Shown piece by piece: positions 10,942-21,892 of a stretch of 64,000 nt of DNA (position 1 is the first letter of the stretch; each line of letters opens with the position of its first letter). The stretch spans positions 248,340,671 through 248,404,670 of the forward strand of contig OY856188.1 of NCBI GenBank assembly GCA_963693315.1, in the 5' to 3' direction. The notes beneath the pieces are model-generated. The model was not told the DNA's origin. It made no database searches and saw nothing but the letters and a program-made list of their open reading frames with translations. The DNA comes from Diogma glabrata. Its lineage: Eukaryota > Arthropoda > Insecta > Diptera > Cylindrotomidae. The position numbers and the translations under genes are program-made.

Positions 10942-12620
10942 TTGCCGATTGGGGTTTGCGAGGTCTGCAATCAAAGCACGATTACTTCAGAAATTCCAGA
11001 CGAAGCATTAAAAGAACAAAAACTTAATTTGGTTGCGATGATAAATATAGAAAAAATTAATGACTGGCTTTCCGGGCTCATCGACAGACGTGCAAGGGTG
11101 TTAAAGGTGCTCTTCATTATTGTTCGAATTATGCTGCTGTTCCGTACGGGATTATCAATCAGAGTAGCATGAGAACCTCGAGTTCTCACGTCAGTTTATT
11201 GAAACCAAACAAGACGCATTTAATTTGGTCATAAGACAAACGCAGTTTGACGTTTTTGCTTCGGAGATAATTTGACGTTTTTGCTCTCACTAATAATAAA
11301 CAAATTTAATAAAATTTCAATATTAACAAGTCTTTTTCCATTTATAGATCAAAGGAGTTTATTGCGAGTCGGTGGCAGATTGAGTAATGCAGATGTTTCA
11401 TACGATATGAAACATCCAATAATCATACCATCAAGGAATCATATTACAACCTTGATCATACGAGATGACCACTTCAATCACCTACATGCTGGTCCAAAGG
11501 CTTTGATGACTATATTGAAGCACAAATATATCAACTTATGAGATGCAAGGAAGAAGTACGCGCAGTCATCGGGAGATGTGTGAAGTGTGTCCGCTTGAAG
11601 GCACAACAACAACAACAACTCATGGAAAAATTGCCGCAATATCGAGTTAAGTATCATCGCATAGTTAAGTATAGTTAAGTATCATCGCATGTCTTAATGA
11701 GTAGTGGCCCTGCATAGGCGTAGACTATGCAGGGCCACTACTCATTAAGACATCCAGATTGAGAGGTACGAAAGTAATAAATTTGTATTTGGTTCTTTAC
11801 TTATGTATGGCAACTAAAGCTGTTAACCTAAAATTGGTGAGCGACATGACTACTGAGACATTTTTGGCAGCTTTACGACGTTTCCATGGTCGACGAAGAA
11901 TTTGTGTTCACATTCATAATGACAATGGATCCTCCTTTTATAGGCGCTGAAAAAGAGCTGCAATCAACTCTTAATATGGTGCTAAGGGCTTCATCAATAA
12001 TGAGATATTGTACAACGCAGAATATCGAGTAGCATTTTATGCCACCTGCTGCACCAAATTTTAGCGGATTGTGAGAGGCAGCCATAAAATCAAGCAAATA
12101 TTATCTAAAACGGATAATTTAGGAGAATCCCGGCTCATATTTGAAGAGATGACAACATTGCTGGTATAGATAGAGGCCATCCTGAATTCTCGACCGATGT
12201 GTGAGATGACACCGAACGATATAAATCCTTTAACGTCAGGTCCCATTATAATAGGACATGCACTAACACTATCACCAGAGCCGAGCCTCTTGGATATCAA
12301 AGAAAATAAGTTATCCGGTGGCAACATATTCAGCAAATGATACAGTATTTTTTGCAAAGAAGCAATAAGGAATATTTTTATCACTGAAACAACGCCACAA
12401 AGGAAAACTTCTGCATCAAATCCAAACTTAGGTGATCTTGTTGTGGTAATAGAGAACCACCTACGACCTACGAAATGATTAATGGGCCGCATCATCAAAA
12501 TAATTCCAGGTCAAGACGGCTTAGTTCCAGTTGTGAGCATTAAAACCAACCGTGGAGAAATAATTCGTCCAATTTCCAAAATTTGCAATTTACCTTCTGA
12601 CTCTGATGAGTCAATGGGCG
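10942..12620 (+). pseudogene. pol: BEL/Pao pol: integrase remnant up to the 3' LTR
   Basis: 11346-11541 carries LLRVGGRLSNADVSYDMKHP and the HLHAGPKALMTIL block of the zinc-binding N-terminus, followed by KCVRLKAQ. At 11718 GVDYAGPLLIKTS marks the catalytic-core start, then LVLYLCMATKAVNL and the NDNGSSF block at about 11920 that normally includes the second catalytic Asp. Further on come IEAILNSRP (about 12170) and the C-terminal MGRIIKIIPGQDGLVPVVSI (12482 on), ending just before the 3' LTR. Many stops and small rearrangements show decay. A 63-bp inverted duplication lies inside it (11690-11752). Confidence 0.8.
11690..11752. repeat. Perfect 28-bp inverted duplication in the integrase remnant
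   Basis: Arms 11690-11717 and 11725-11752 are exact complements separated by GCGTAGA. The right arm is the genuine integrase sequence (it encodes YAGPLLIKT); the left arm is its inverted copy and replaces expected coding sequence. It follows a short local direct duplication of AGTTAAGTATCATCGCAT (11645-11690). Confidence 0.95.
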
Positions 12621-12625
12621 CGGGA

Positions 12626-13666
12626 TGTTCAAAATCATCACAATCTGAAAAAAAACGGAACCTGAAAGAAAATTTCGTATTATTGTTATTGTATTCTTCC
12701 AATAATTTTGTTTACACTTATCTTGTATCATATATATTTTCGTTTGATTTATATTCTGAATTATTCTGAAAAGTTATTGAATTTATATTGAACTAATTTA
12801 TATTTGTAAATATTAAAATTTAAAAGCAACCAACTTACCCGTACTGCCATCTATAGTTGAGCATGTCTGACTAAATAACCAATTATATTTACAATATGTA
12901 TGTCAAATAGTGGTGTATAAAAGTTTGCGCGCTTTTAGTTTTATGACTTTGTAGTTTCATTCATGTTTTCTCGATCACTTTATTTTTGGCAAGCAAGCTA
13001 AAAACACCTTTTTTGCAAACTACATATTTACAAATAATAGTAATAAAATTATATATTTGTTTTCTAGTCCGTGGCCCAGCGCCTATTTCATGTGAAGATT
13101 CCTACATATTTTTTACTTCGTGAGGCGCCTGTCCTTGACGAGCACGAAAACATTGGTTCTGCGATTTTTCTCAAATCGGCCGCTTTTGCGTTCGCAAGCT
13201 ACGAAAAATGCCGATTGCCCGGGATCTTGTAAATTTTTGTTGTTTTTAACTATGGGGGTTGGAAATTTGATTTAGAACACGTGGGTATGCTTGTCCGACA
13301 AAAATTTGTCTGCTATTGTTTAGTCCGACAACCCAAACATATCAAAATTTCAGTTATCGGACTCGACAATAGCAGACAAATTTTGGTCGTACAAGCTTAC
13401 CCTCTTGTTCTAAAACAAATTTCCAGCCCCCACAGTTAAAAAAAAATGTGGTAACAAATTCACAAGATCGCGCGCAATCGGCATTTTTTGGAGCTTGCCG
13501 AACGCAAAAGGAAAATCGCAGAACAAATGTTTTCGGGCTCGCCAAAAACAGGCACCTCATAAAGTGTAAAATATGTGGTAATCATCACATGAAATCGGAG
13601 CCGGTCCAGCGACTATTTATTCATTATTCGAAGCTGGATATTTATATTTTTGGAAATTCATTCGCA
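12626..13666 (+). mobile_element. 3' LTR of the BEL/Pao element, interrupted by a foldback element
   Basis: It starts TGTTCAAAATCATCACAATC and, after the insertion at 13065-13614, resumes and ends TTGGAAATTCATTCGCA, matching the 5' LTR end to end. The two LTRs differ at many scattered positions, so the insertion is old. Confidence 0.85.
13065..13614. mobile_element. Foldback/MITE with ~250-bp inverted arms
   Basis: The segment is absent from the 5' LTR at the equivalent point (TTTGTTTTC-ATCATTCG). Its ends are AGTCCGTGGCCCAGCGCC on the left and the diverged complement on the right, and the two halves pair through GTTCTGCGATTTT, AATGCCGATTG, TTTCCAGCCCCCA and GACAATAGCAGACAAATTT. It is comparatively GC-rich. 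I could not define a target duplication with confidence, so the superfamily is open. Confidence 0.75.
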
Positions 13667-15590
13667 CAAATTTATCGTAGAGCAACAAAATAACGAATGG
13701 TGTAAATAACAAAGTAACGAGGAAGATGCATTAAAAGCTGATACTACCAAGGGATGATGTTAGCTTTTAATGCAAATTTTGTTGATATGTTTTTATTATA
13801 GATAAGTCTGAAAAATAAAGCTTTCGCCGCTTTCTTGAATTTTCCTCAGTTTTAGAATTTTCACCAATCAATTTAGTTTTGTGTTTCCTTTAATCACACA
13901 ACACAATATCCGATATTTCCTTTAATAACACCATGATAAATAATTCTACAAGAAAAACTTTACATTTCCTTCTTAAAACAATCTTCAGTTACGACAGTGA
14001 AACTTAAATCCAAACAACAAAACCTTATCAAGACAGAAGTAATAAGTACAACAACAACATTTTAACTTCATAACTTCACTATATTCAAATTTTTCCTTTT
14101 GCTTTTGTATGTCCTGTTATTCTATTTTTTTTCTGTTTGGATTATCCTTGAATAACATTAGCATGAATTGCCTGAATTTTCCGATTTTCTTTTTCCAAAG
14201 TTTATGCACAACAAAAACACAAATTTTACATTTGTGCTTTGAATTTTATCAGGATAAGCGTGTTTTATTCTGCGTTTCAAGTGAATTTGAAATTATTTAA
14301 CAAGGACTTTTACTTATTTGTTTGTTAGTGTTGTTGATGTTGTTTGTAAGTCGAGTTCGGTGGGCTGTCTTGTTTAAAAAAAAAGTATTTAATTTATTTT
14401 TGGAGAATTAAGTTACACAAAATGGTATTTGAATTTAAGAAATTTATTTAATTTAAATAAATTTTGTTTCATATAACGTTTTTTTTTAACAAAACTTAAG
14501 CAAATTGGATTAGGGTATATAATTTGAAAAAGCTGACATAGATGGAATTACAAATAAAACGTTTAGCGATTTAATTTAAATTTTTGGTAAAAATTAAATC
14601 AGATTAAGGTGGGTTCTCTTATATGAAAATGTTGCATAGAAGGAAGCATGTTCTAGTAGTTTGATTTAATGACCCCTAAAATATTTTAATATTTTAGGGG
14701 TCACCACAAAACTCCCTCACCAGTGATTCGATGAAAAACAAAACAAAATATTGAAACTATTGAGTTGAAAGAGAATAGACAAAAATAGGTCTCAGTGACG
14801 ATTTCTAATGAAATAATAATTTAAGGTGACTGATCTTTGAATGTTGTTTCTGTTTAGGTTCTATTAGTAATACTGAATCAGATTGATTTTCACCTGTTGT
14901 ATGGGATTGTTTCAGATTAACAGACAAATCTTGCAAATTAGAAAACTGTGATGGTTTTCCATTTTCAAAGAATCGTAACAATTCAAATTAGCGGTTAAAT
15001 TTAATTGATGTAATTCTTTTACTTTCGCGCAAAAATTGAAAAGATCATCACCTGAATTTGTAAAGGTCAAGAGTTTTTCTTACAAAATCGCACTTCTTTC
15101 TACTATTTTAAAGTACAAAACACACTTTATATTTATATTATATTATTTTTATTTTTCATTTATTTTCGCATAGTTATGTGAGAATATTGGGCATATCATC
15201 AGTGAAAAGAGTTAATAGTTAAACGTTAAGAGTTAAACGTTGGTCTCCAAAATTGGAGGCGTAGTATTTGAGTCCGGGGTTAAAGGGAATTATGTATGAA
15301 TCGTGGACATGTTCTAACGTCTACATGTTTTTGGAAAGGAGGAAGATAATTCGGTACCCCGCTCCCTTGACTTTTCTTAACACAAACGGTAACTGGAAAT
15401 AAAGGTTTGATTTTTTTCACATCAGAAACATAAAACTTGTGGTTCTAACTGTGCAGTTTTGATAGACGTAACCGTCTCGTTTGCAGTTTTAGCAACGCAG
15501 TCAGTTCGCGATAGATTGTGCAATAGATGGACGTTTAAGCGCATAAACTTTGGGTTCCCCATAGTGATCATTGTCATTGTAGGGTTTCTA
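13667..15590. other. Unassigned DNA with one short palindrome
   Basis: No coding motif recognised. A perfect 16-bp inverted repeat with a 2-nt centre (TGACCCCTAAAATATT and complement) lies at 14670-14703. A hairpin TCTCCAAAATTGGAGG occurs near 15242. The stretch ends where the gypsy RNase H relic starts. Confidence 0.5.
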
Positions 15591-16735
15591 CAAATATACG
15601 TGGTGCACTAGTACAGTTGGAAAAAGAAGGTGTTGAACGTCCTTTTGCAAATATGTTAAAGAAACTGAACTCAGCTCAACGTTACTACTCCGTCAGTGAA
15701 AAGGAATGCGAATACATTGAGGGTCACCCTTTAAAGATCATCGCTGATCACGCTTCTCTGAAGTAGTTGGTGCAGCAGAAAAATCTGTCGGTCATTTGGC
15801 GCGATGGAACTTGAAACTGCAAGGATTGCCTTTTGATGTTGAACATCGGTGGTGTAAACTTAATCTGGTTCAAGATGCTCTCTTGATAATATTCTCCATA
15901 GACACGATTACTGAGGACAAAACTTTCATTTTAAATTTGGATCTAAGATTTATTGTTTTTAAAACTGACAATTATCTTAAATTAGTTCTTAAATTCTCCC
16001 TTACACCGGAAGGTGAAACTTGGAAATTGTGGATCTCTGAAGAGTTAACGACCAAGACAATTTCTAAAGCCTATGATCTTCTACCTTTGCACACAGTTGA
16101 ATTGCAAAAACTTTATATCATCTACATTTTACTTTTGGCATCCGCAAAAATTAAATCTTATATTTCTCACTGTGACATCTGCAAAACCCTCAAAGCTCCT
16201 AATAATGTGCTACGTGCTCTCATGATAACGTCCCTAGAATCTGAAAGACTTAATTGTAATAATTACCCCCAAACTAAATCTGGTCACAAACCAATTTTGA
16301 TTGTCTTAGACCACCTAGCAAAGTTCCTGTTTCTTTTTCTTTTATAAAAACTAACCCCCGAGCTTATATGTAAATTGCTAGAATCCAAAGTGATCCACGT
16401 TTTTAGTTGTCCTGAAACAGTTATCTCATACAATGGGGTTGCAGTTTAAATCTAAATTGTTTGAACATTTTCTTTCTAGGTATGGAATTTATCATAGCTT
16501 TACGGCCTTAAATTCCTGACAAGCTAACGCGTACAATCGAGTGAACAGAAGTGTTATCGCTGGACTATATGCGTTCCTAGCCGAAGACCATACTCAATGG
16601 GACGTGCATCTTAGTGAAATCGCTTGTGCTCTCCGAGGTTCTATGCACCTAACTAAGTTTCCCTTAAGTGGTTCCTTCGTTCTGTATGGTCATCAAATTT
16701 TGTTAACATTTTGTTTTCTGCTGGATTCCTCACCT
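15591..16735 (+). pseudogene. pol: Ty3/gypsy pol relic: RNase H and integrase
   Basis: RNase H motifs: RGALVQLEKEGVERPFANML, KLNSAQRYYSVSEKECE, YIEGHPLKIIADHASLK with a stop after it, then SGHLARWNLKLQGLPFDVEH. A short block between KECE and YIEGH is deleted. Integrase motifs follow: HCDICK (zinc finger), ILIVLDHLAKFLFLF (core), ETVISYNGV with the expected Asp region altered, then NRVNRSVIAGLYAFLAEDHT and WDVHLSEIACALRGSMH. RT is not present. Stops and frame changes make it dead. It resembles the integrase relic at 37033-37480. Confidence 0.82.
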
Positions 16736-16774
16736 TGATTAGGTCCTTGGATTTAAAACTTTTTTTTCATTTAG

Positions 16775-16840
16775 TCTGGCTGGTTCAGTTGGTGAGAGTC
16801 TTAATCTCGGGGTTTGGGTTTGACCCCAACTCCCATTTCG
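16775..16840 (+). ncRNA. tRNA-like pol III promoter pair (SINE head or tRNA pseudogene)
   Basis: TGGTTCAGTTGG at 16781-16792 fits the internal A box (TRGYNNARNNGG) at every defined position, and GGTTTGACCCC at 16817-16827 differs little from the B box. The 36-nt spacing between box starts is about 8 nt shorter than in a tRNA. The flanks do not form a clean acceptor stem, so this is more likely the head of a tRNA-derived SINE or a decayed tRNA than a working tRNA. It lies directly after the gypsy relic. Confidence 0.4.
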
Positions 16841-17033
16841 TATTTTTTTCTGAATTTCAGGACGAATTTAGTCTAACCTCCTCCTTTCATCCTGTCCTGT
16901 AATTGTCACGATATTTGCAGTGTAAATCGTCTTTCTTGCAAATAGTAATATACTATAGCTTTGTTCGAAAATGTATATATACATTCTCAAAAACTTTTCA
17001 ACCCACTTATGTGCGTCAAATCAAATGCAGAAA

Positions 17034-17413
17034 TCAAATTCTGTCAATTTTTTTGGATTGTGGCAGCAGAATTTGTCTTTTGAATTGCAGTTTGAATTGA
17101 GTAGGTTTTTTAGATAAGAATTTTTGAAGAAGTAAGATTCGGTCGTGAAAGTAGTTTTTATTTTGTGTATGAAGTAAAGTTGTTTTTCTTGGAAGTTGTG
17201 ATACTGAGGACGGAGACTTTTTTTGATTTTTGTTGGTGTTGAGTAAAGCTAATTGGTAGTTTTTAAGTTCTCTTGTGAGTGAGATTTGATTGTGAGCTAG
17301 CGAAGGATGAATATAGGTTAGACGTACACGTTCAACCTTCTCGGACCACCAGACTTCTTGCTCGGAGAAAGAGAGTTGCCCATGGCAAGATCTCTGGTTT
17401 GCATATAAATACG
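17034..17413 (-). pseudogene. Penelope-like element fragment, inverted
   Basis: On the minus strand 17364-17413 encodes the RT block RIYMQTRDLAMGNSLSP, nearly identical (50 bp, two differences) to the plus-strand block at 17587-17636. Downstream on the minus strand the frame stays open to 17034 but I recognise no further motif. It lies head to head with the larger plus-strand copy, and the join is near 17414-17421. Confidence 0.55.
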
Positions 17414-18675
17414 ATTGATTCTTTGACGTCATTTCCCTGTTCACGAACGTCCCTGTGGACATGGCTTTGAGCGCTATAAGTAACCGATGGGACCGCATCC
17501 AAATATTCACCACCATTCCACAGTTGCTATTCGAACTATTGATACTTTTGGGTACAGTCAAAACTTCTTACTTCACCTTCCACGATCGTATTTATATGCA
17601 AACCAGAGGTCTTGCCATGGGCAACCCTCTTTCTCCCACTCTTTCTGATTTAGTTCTGGAAGATGTCTTGAACAGATCCCTAGACCAGCTTTTTTACTCC
17701 CCGTTTTTCTTCAAAAATATGTCGATGACATTATTTGCTATATTCCATCTGTTTACATTGATGACACACTAAGCTCCCTCAACTCCATCTCTCATTCCAT
17801 TCAATTCACACATGAAATAGAAACGAATGACCAAATCAGTTTTTTGGACATCAGCATTATTCGCAACCACAACCGCCGCATCTCCACCGACTGGTACCAC
17901 AAACCCATTTCCTCTAACCGGCTCTTAAATTTTTTATCTGGACACCACTTCAACACCAAATTCAACATTGGCTTTTCCTTTACCAAACGCGTCCTCTCCT
18001 TGTGCGACGATAAATACAAACCTCGAAACATCCACAAGATCTACCAAATCCTCCAAAATAATAACTTTCCTCCCCACATCATCAATAAAATCCTGAACAA
18101 ATGCCTAACCTTATCCTCATCCTCTACCCCTCCTCCTCCTCTTGTCAACCCCTATATCAATGGTTTCACCCACGTGTTTACAAATTTTTTTCATGGATAC
18201 TTTCCTGAAGTTCGTTTAGCTTTTTCCTACCCTACTTCCCTCAAAACCCCTGTTTTTTCTAAAGTCAAAGATCAAACCTCTACTAGGGCTTGTTCGAATG
18301 TCATATATTTGTTAAATTGTGCTGATTGTGACGCAGTTTACGTTGGCCAAACTAAACAGCAATTAAAAACTAGAATTCAAAAACATATTTTTGTTTTTAA
18401 ACGTCCTAACGTTGTTTTTAAACGATTCTAACAACGCCTTAGTTGAGCACTTCAAAACCACCGGACACTCTTTTGACTTCAACCATCCTAAGATCCTATC
18501 CTCACAATCTCATTTTCACCACCGCACGTTTTTAGAATCGTGCTACATAGCCCTGCTAAAGCCTAACTCCATCAATTTGATGGCTGATCTCACTTACCTC
18601 AATTCAAAATACCTTCCCATCATCAAATCCTTCCAAACTCGCTCCCATATCAGAACAACATCAACCTCACAATAA
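17414..18675 (+). pseudogene. Penelope-like element: RT and GIY-YIG endonuclease remnant
   Basis: The frame enters at an FDVISLFTNVP block (about 17424), then RIYMQTRGLAMGNPLSPTLS. A frameshift near 17700 separates this from KYVDDIICYIPS, the catalytic YVDD box. After FLDISIIRNHNRR the 17844-18431 frame runs through the RT thumb region to a GIY-YIG endonuclease: CADCDAVYVGQTKQQLKTR. A second frameshift with a small duplication near 18400-18430 leads to HFKTTGHSFDFNHPKIL and a TFLESCYIALLKPN block. The RT N-terminus is missing. Penelope elements prime at nicks made by this endonuclease; this copy cannot be active. Confidence 0.85.
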
Positions 18676-18954
18676 CCTCTCGTTCCACTAGTTAAAAATA
18701 AACCACTGCTACTAGGGTTCTATATATGGGTTTCCCCTCCTTCGATCACTTTTAAACCATCTTCATTCCGCAAAAAACGCATGCAAAATAAATTTAAATA
18801 AAACTTAAAATAAGAATAAAAAAAAAAAAAATAAAATAAAATAAATTAGTACAAATATATAAAAATAAAAATAATCTTCTATATGGATTCATAAAATTAA
18901 AAAAAAATATTAAAATCAAGGTCCACATAATCAAGAACAAATAACCAAAAATAA
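18676..18954. other. 3' tail of the Penelope fragment and A-rich DNA
   Basis: After the last coding block a GC-richer stretch (CTACTAGGGTTCTATATATG) and an A-rich run near 18815-18850 follow. It is probably the element's 3' untranslated part, but the end cannot be fixed. Confidence 0.4.
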
Positions 18955-19907
18955 AAATGTGTTTTTGAATTTTACACCATTTTTAATATAATTTTGAATA
19001 ATGACGGTTTCTTCATGTTTTCTTACCTCGATTAGCTCCAAGCCTAACTGATCAAAAATCTTCAAATGTATTTGGAATGTTAGAAAAATTGGTAGGTTTT
19101 CAATAAAAAGTATATAAAAGTGACATATACTTATAATTATATGAATTAAGGGTGTGGAAATGAGGTAAAAACACCATTTAAAACATCGTCAAGTGGGTGT
19201 CATTTAAAATAACCCTAATATAAAAATCATTGCAATTTTTTTTTAGAATTTAGCGGTGCACAGTTTTTTAGTTATGGACAAAAAAGTGCAAAATTCAGAA
19301 CGTCCCCCTTCTACGTTTTGACACTGATTGACAGAAAAATTTGAAAAATTGACAGATTTAGGAAGTTTGGTACATTTTTAATGAAATAATATTTCTGAAA
19401 TTAGATTTCTGTGTGTTTAGGCGACGGGGGTAGAGAGGGTAAAAAAACCTTTTTGACCCAAAAGAGTGGGGTGTCATTGGAAAGAGCACCTAGTTTAGAA
19501 ATCATGTAATTTTTTTTACCATTTTGCGGTACACAGTTTTTGAGTTATTATCAAAAAAATGCAAAATTCAGACCATTCCGCCCTCTAAGTTTCAACGATG
19601 ATTGACAGAAAAATTTTAAAAAATTCACAAAGACAGGAAGATTGGTAGATTTTGAATGAAAATCATAGCGAAGTCTCAAATAATTATATTTCTGTGTGAT
19701 TAAGGTATGGGTGTGGGGAGAGTGAAAAAAACATTTTTTGCCCAAATAAGTGGATGTCAAGGGGCACTTAATTTAAGAAACATTGCAATTTTTTTTAGAA
19801 CTTTGCAATGCACAGTTTTTTTTGTTATTGTAAAAAAAAGTTTTTAGTATGTAGCCTCTCCACACCTCTAAATTTCGACACTTGATTGACCGAAAAAATT
19901 ATTCAAT
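18955..19907 (-). repeat. Right arm: inverted copy of the tandem-unit repeat, three units
   Basis: Reverse complement of 2287-3825 with three units (markers at about 19193, 19463 and 19750). The inner end CCGTCATTATTCAAAATTAT and outer end TTTTTCGGTCAATCAAGTG (both in complement) match the left arm, so both copies share their boundaries and differ in unit number. Confidence 0.85.
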
Positions 19908-21529
19908 TACTAAAAGGAAAAAATTAAAATAGAGTTTTTGGAAAATATCTTGCCAATAAACTTTTCTTGTATATTATATTAAAAATATAAAATTTAAAAA
20001 AAGTAATGTTGAAGTCTTATAGCCAAAAGAATAAGCCATCTTTTGCAATAAAAATGCATCGACGATATTGCTCTTGCGGCTGATGGTCGATGAGGTGTTC
20101 ATTTAGTAAGTTGTGCCATCTGTCTATCAAGTTGTGCCATGATCATCCACTTCCATTCCTTCTTTATCATTCTTCGACATAAAAAACTCAGTGACAGACA
20201 ATTTGAATTATTTCTGGCCAAAAAATACAGTTTCCAAGGGTTTACAACAGAAGAATTCAGGGTGTTTAGCCAAAGTGACCAAAAACATTTCTTTCCATGG
20301 ATGTTGACTCGTAATTTTAAATGATGTGGTCTTAGAGTACATTGCCGCGCATCCTTTTGTTGTAGCTGCGAGGCACAGCAGGCTGATTCACGTGGTAAAA
20401 TGTGATCCTAATTTGTAGCAATGGTGACCTCTTTATTATTTTGTGTTCTTAGAGTAAGGTGACTAGATTTAGCAATGGCAAAGCAGGCCACCATTGACCG
20501 AAATTTGTATGTCTATATGAAGCAACAAAAATCTTTCGAGAACGAAAATAGTAGATTGTTATTTGCGAGCTATTTGCGGCACTCCCTGCGGTCGTGCGGC
20601 AAACTAACTCTTGTTTGCAAAACGCATTCGCACTAGTAGTACACACTATTTTTTGTAACAAGTGCGTAAAATTTAGATATATTTATTTAATTGTTCATTT
20701 AATCATTTTATTTAACAAAGTTATAAACAAATTTAAGCTTTTTAAATAATTAAAGTGCGCCATCTTTGTTGTCATATTTGTAAATTATTCGAGTTCAAAA
20801 ATATAAACACAAGAATCCAACTAAAACAACACATAGGAATCCAACTAAGCTGTCAAAATAATAAACTTTAAAGACCTAAATAAATTGTTTTTTCTTGCAA
20901 TTCCAATGATGCAATGTGTTTAAGTTGTTTTTACTATATGGTAAGTTATTTAAATTATTATTTTGATATTTTAGTGCTATAAAAATATTATATATAGAAA
21001 GATATATGGATAGATTTAACTACAAATCTCATATGCAGGCGGCGTACTAGTCCGTGCACTAAATGTTTTTTAGTCATATGTGGCGAAAAGTAGTTTTTTC
21101 TTGTATTCTATTCTAGTACAAAATTGAATATTTTGTACGCATGTGTTACAAGAATTATATTATATACAGTATTATATTGAATATTATTTATACTGTCTTC
21201 TGGTGATTTCTATTATTTTTCTTATAATGAAAAACACCTATACGCATTAGATCTAATTCTGAAATATGTTCAGTTTATTTTATTGTTCATATATTTCATA
21301 TTCGAGACATACGAGCTCGATTCTTCGAGCAAACAATAGCCTGCTAAGATTGAGGGTGCTACCGTTGACTGCATACAGTTTATCCGTCAGTACCCTATAA
21401 ATATCACCTGGACTATTGATATCTCACGGCTATTGTCAGTGATGTATGATTTCTCACGTTAACTCGTATGTCAATAGCAAGGACTGGAGTAAGTGGGTTT
21501 AATTGTCACTCCCGTAGATCAAAAATAAA
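19908..21529. other. Unassigned AT-rich DNA
   Basis: Short frames exist (for example 20139-20324 plus and 20449-20661 minus) but show no known motif or repeat support. 20330-20660 is more GC-rich than its surroundings and could be the relic of a mobile element. No feature can be supported. Confidence 0.5.
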
Positions 21530-21800
21530 AACAATTACAAATCACACTCAAAATAATAAAAGTCGCTTCTACAAAATTTTTATAAATATACAACACACAA
21601 AATTTTTTGATAAAACTACAATTTTTTTCTTTCAAAGCGAAAAATAATTTGTAAATCAAATAAATTTTTTGTTTTTTCAAATAATTTTTTTTGTTATCTT
21701 TTGTTATCTTGTGTAAACTTACCAAAAAATTTGTGTGTTGTATATTTATAAAAAATTTGTAAAATTTACTTAGTTTTTTTTTGAGTGCAATAAAAACTGA
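21530..21800. repeat. Small hairpin (MITE-like) element
   Basis: ACAAAATTTTTATAAATATA at about 21571 and its complement at about 21745 are the core of an imperfect hairpin. It extends outward to CACTCAAAA (left) and TTTTTGAGTG (right). It is AT-rich and noncoding, with no clear target duplication. Confidence 0.5.
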
Positions 21801-21892
21801 TCCCTCCATGCGTAAAACTCAAGTTAAAATGACTAAACTTTGCCAAAATAAAATGACTAATTTTTCAAATTTTGATATAAATACATTACTAA

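Noticed and set aside
12061..12498. 145-codon minus-strand frame
   Set aside because: Antisense to the BEL integrase C-terminus, which has clear family motifs on the plus strand.
17414..17561. Continuation of the minus-strand frame over the Penelope plus-strand copy
   Set aside because: Antisense shadow of FDVISLFTNVP and the following RT sequence.
2287..19907. Polinton/Maverick-type giant element
   Set aside because: No protein-primed DNA polymerase, FtsK-like ATPase, capsid or integrase of that type inside; the contents are unrelated nested elements.
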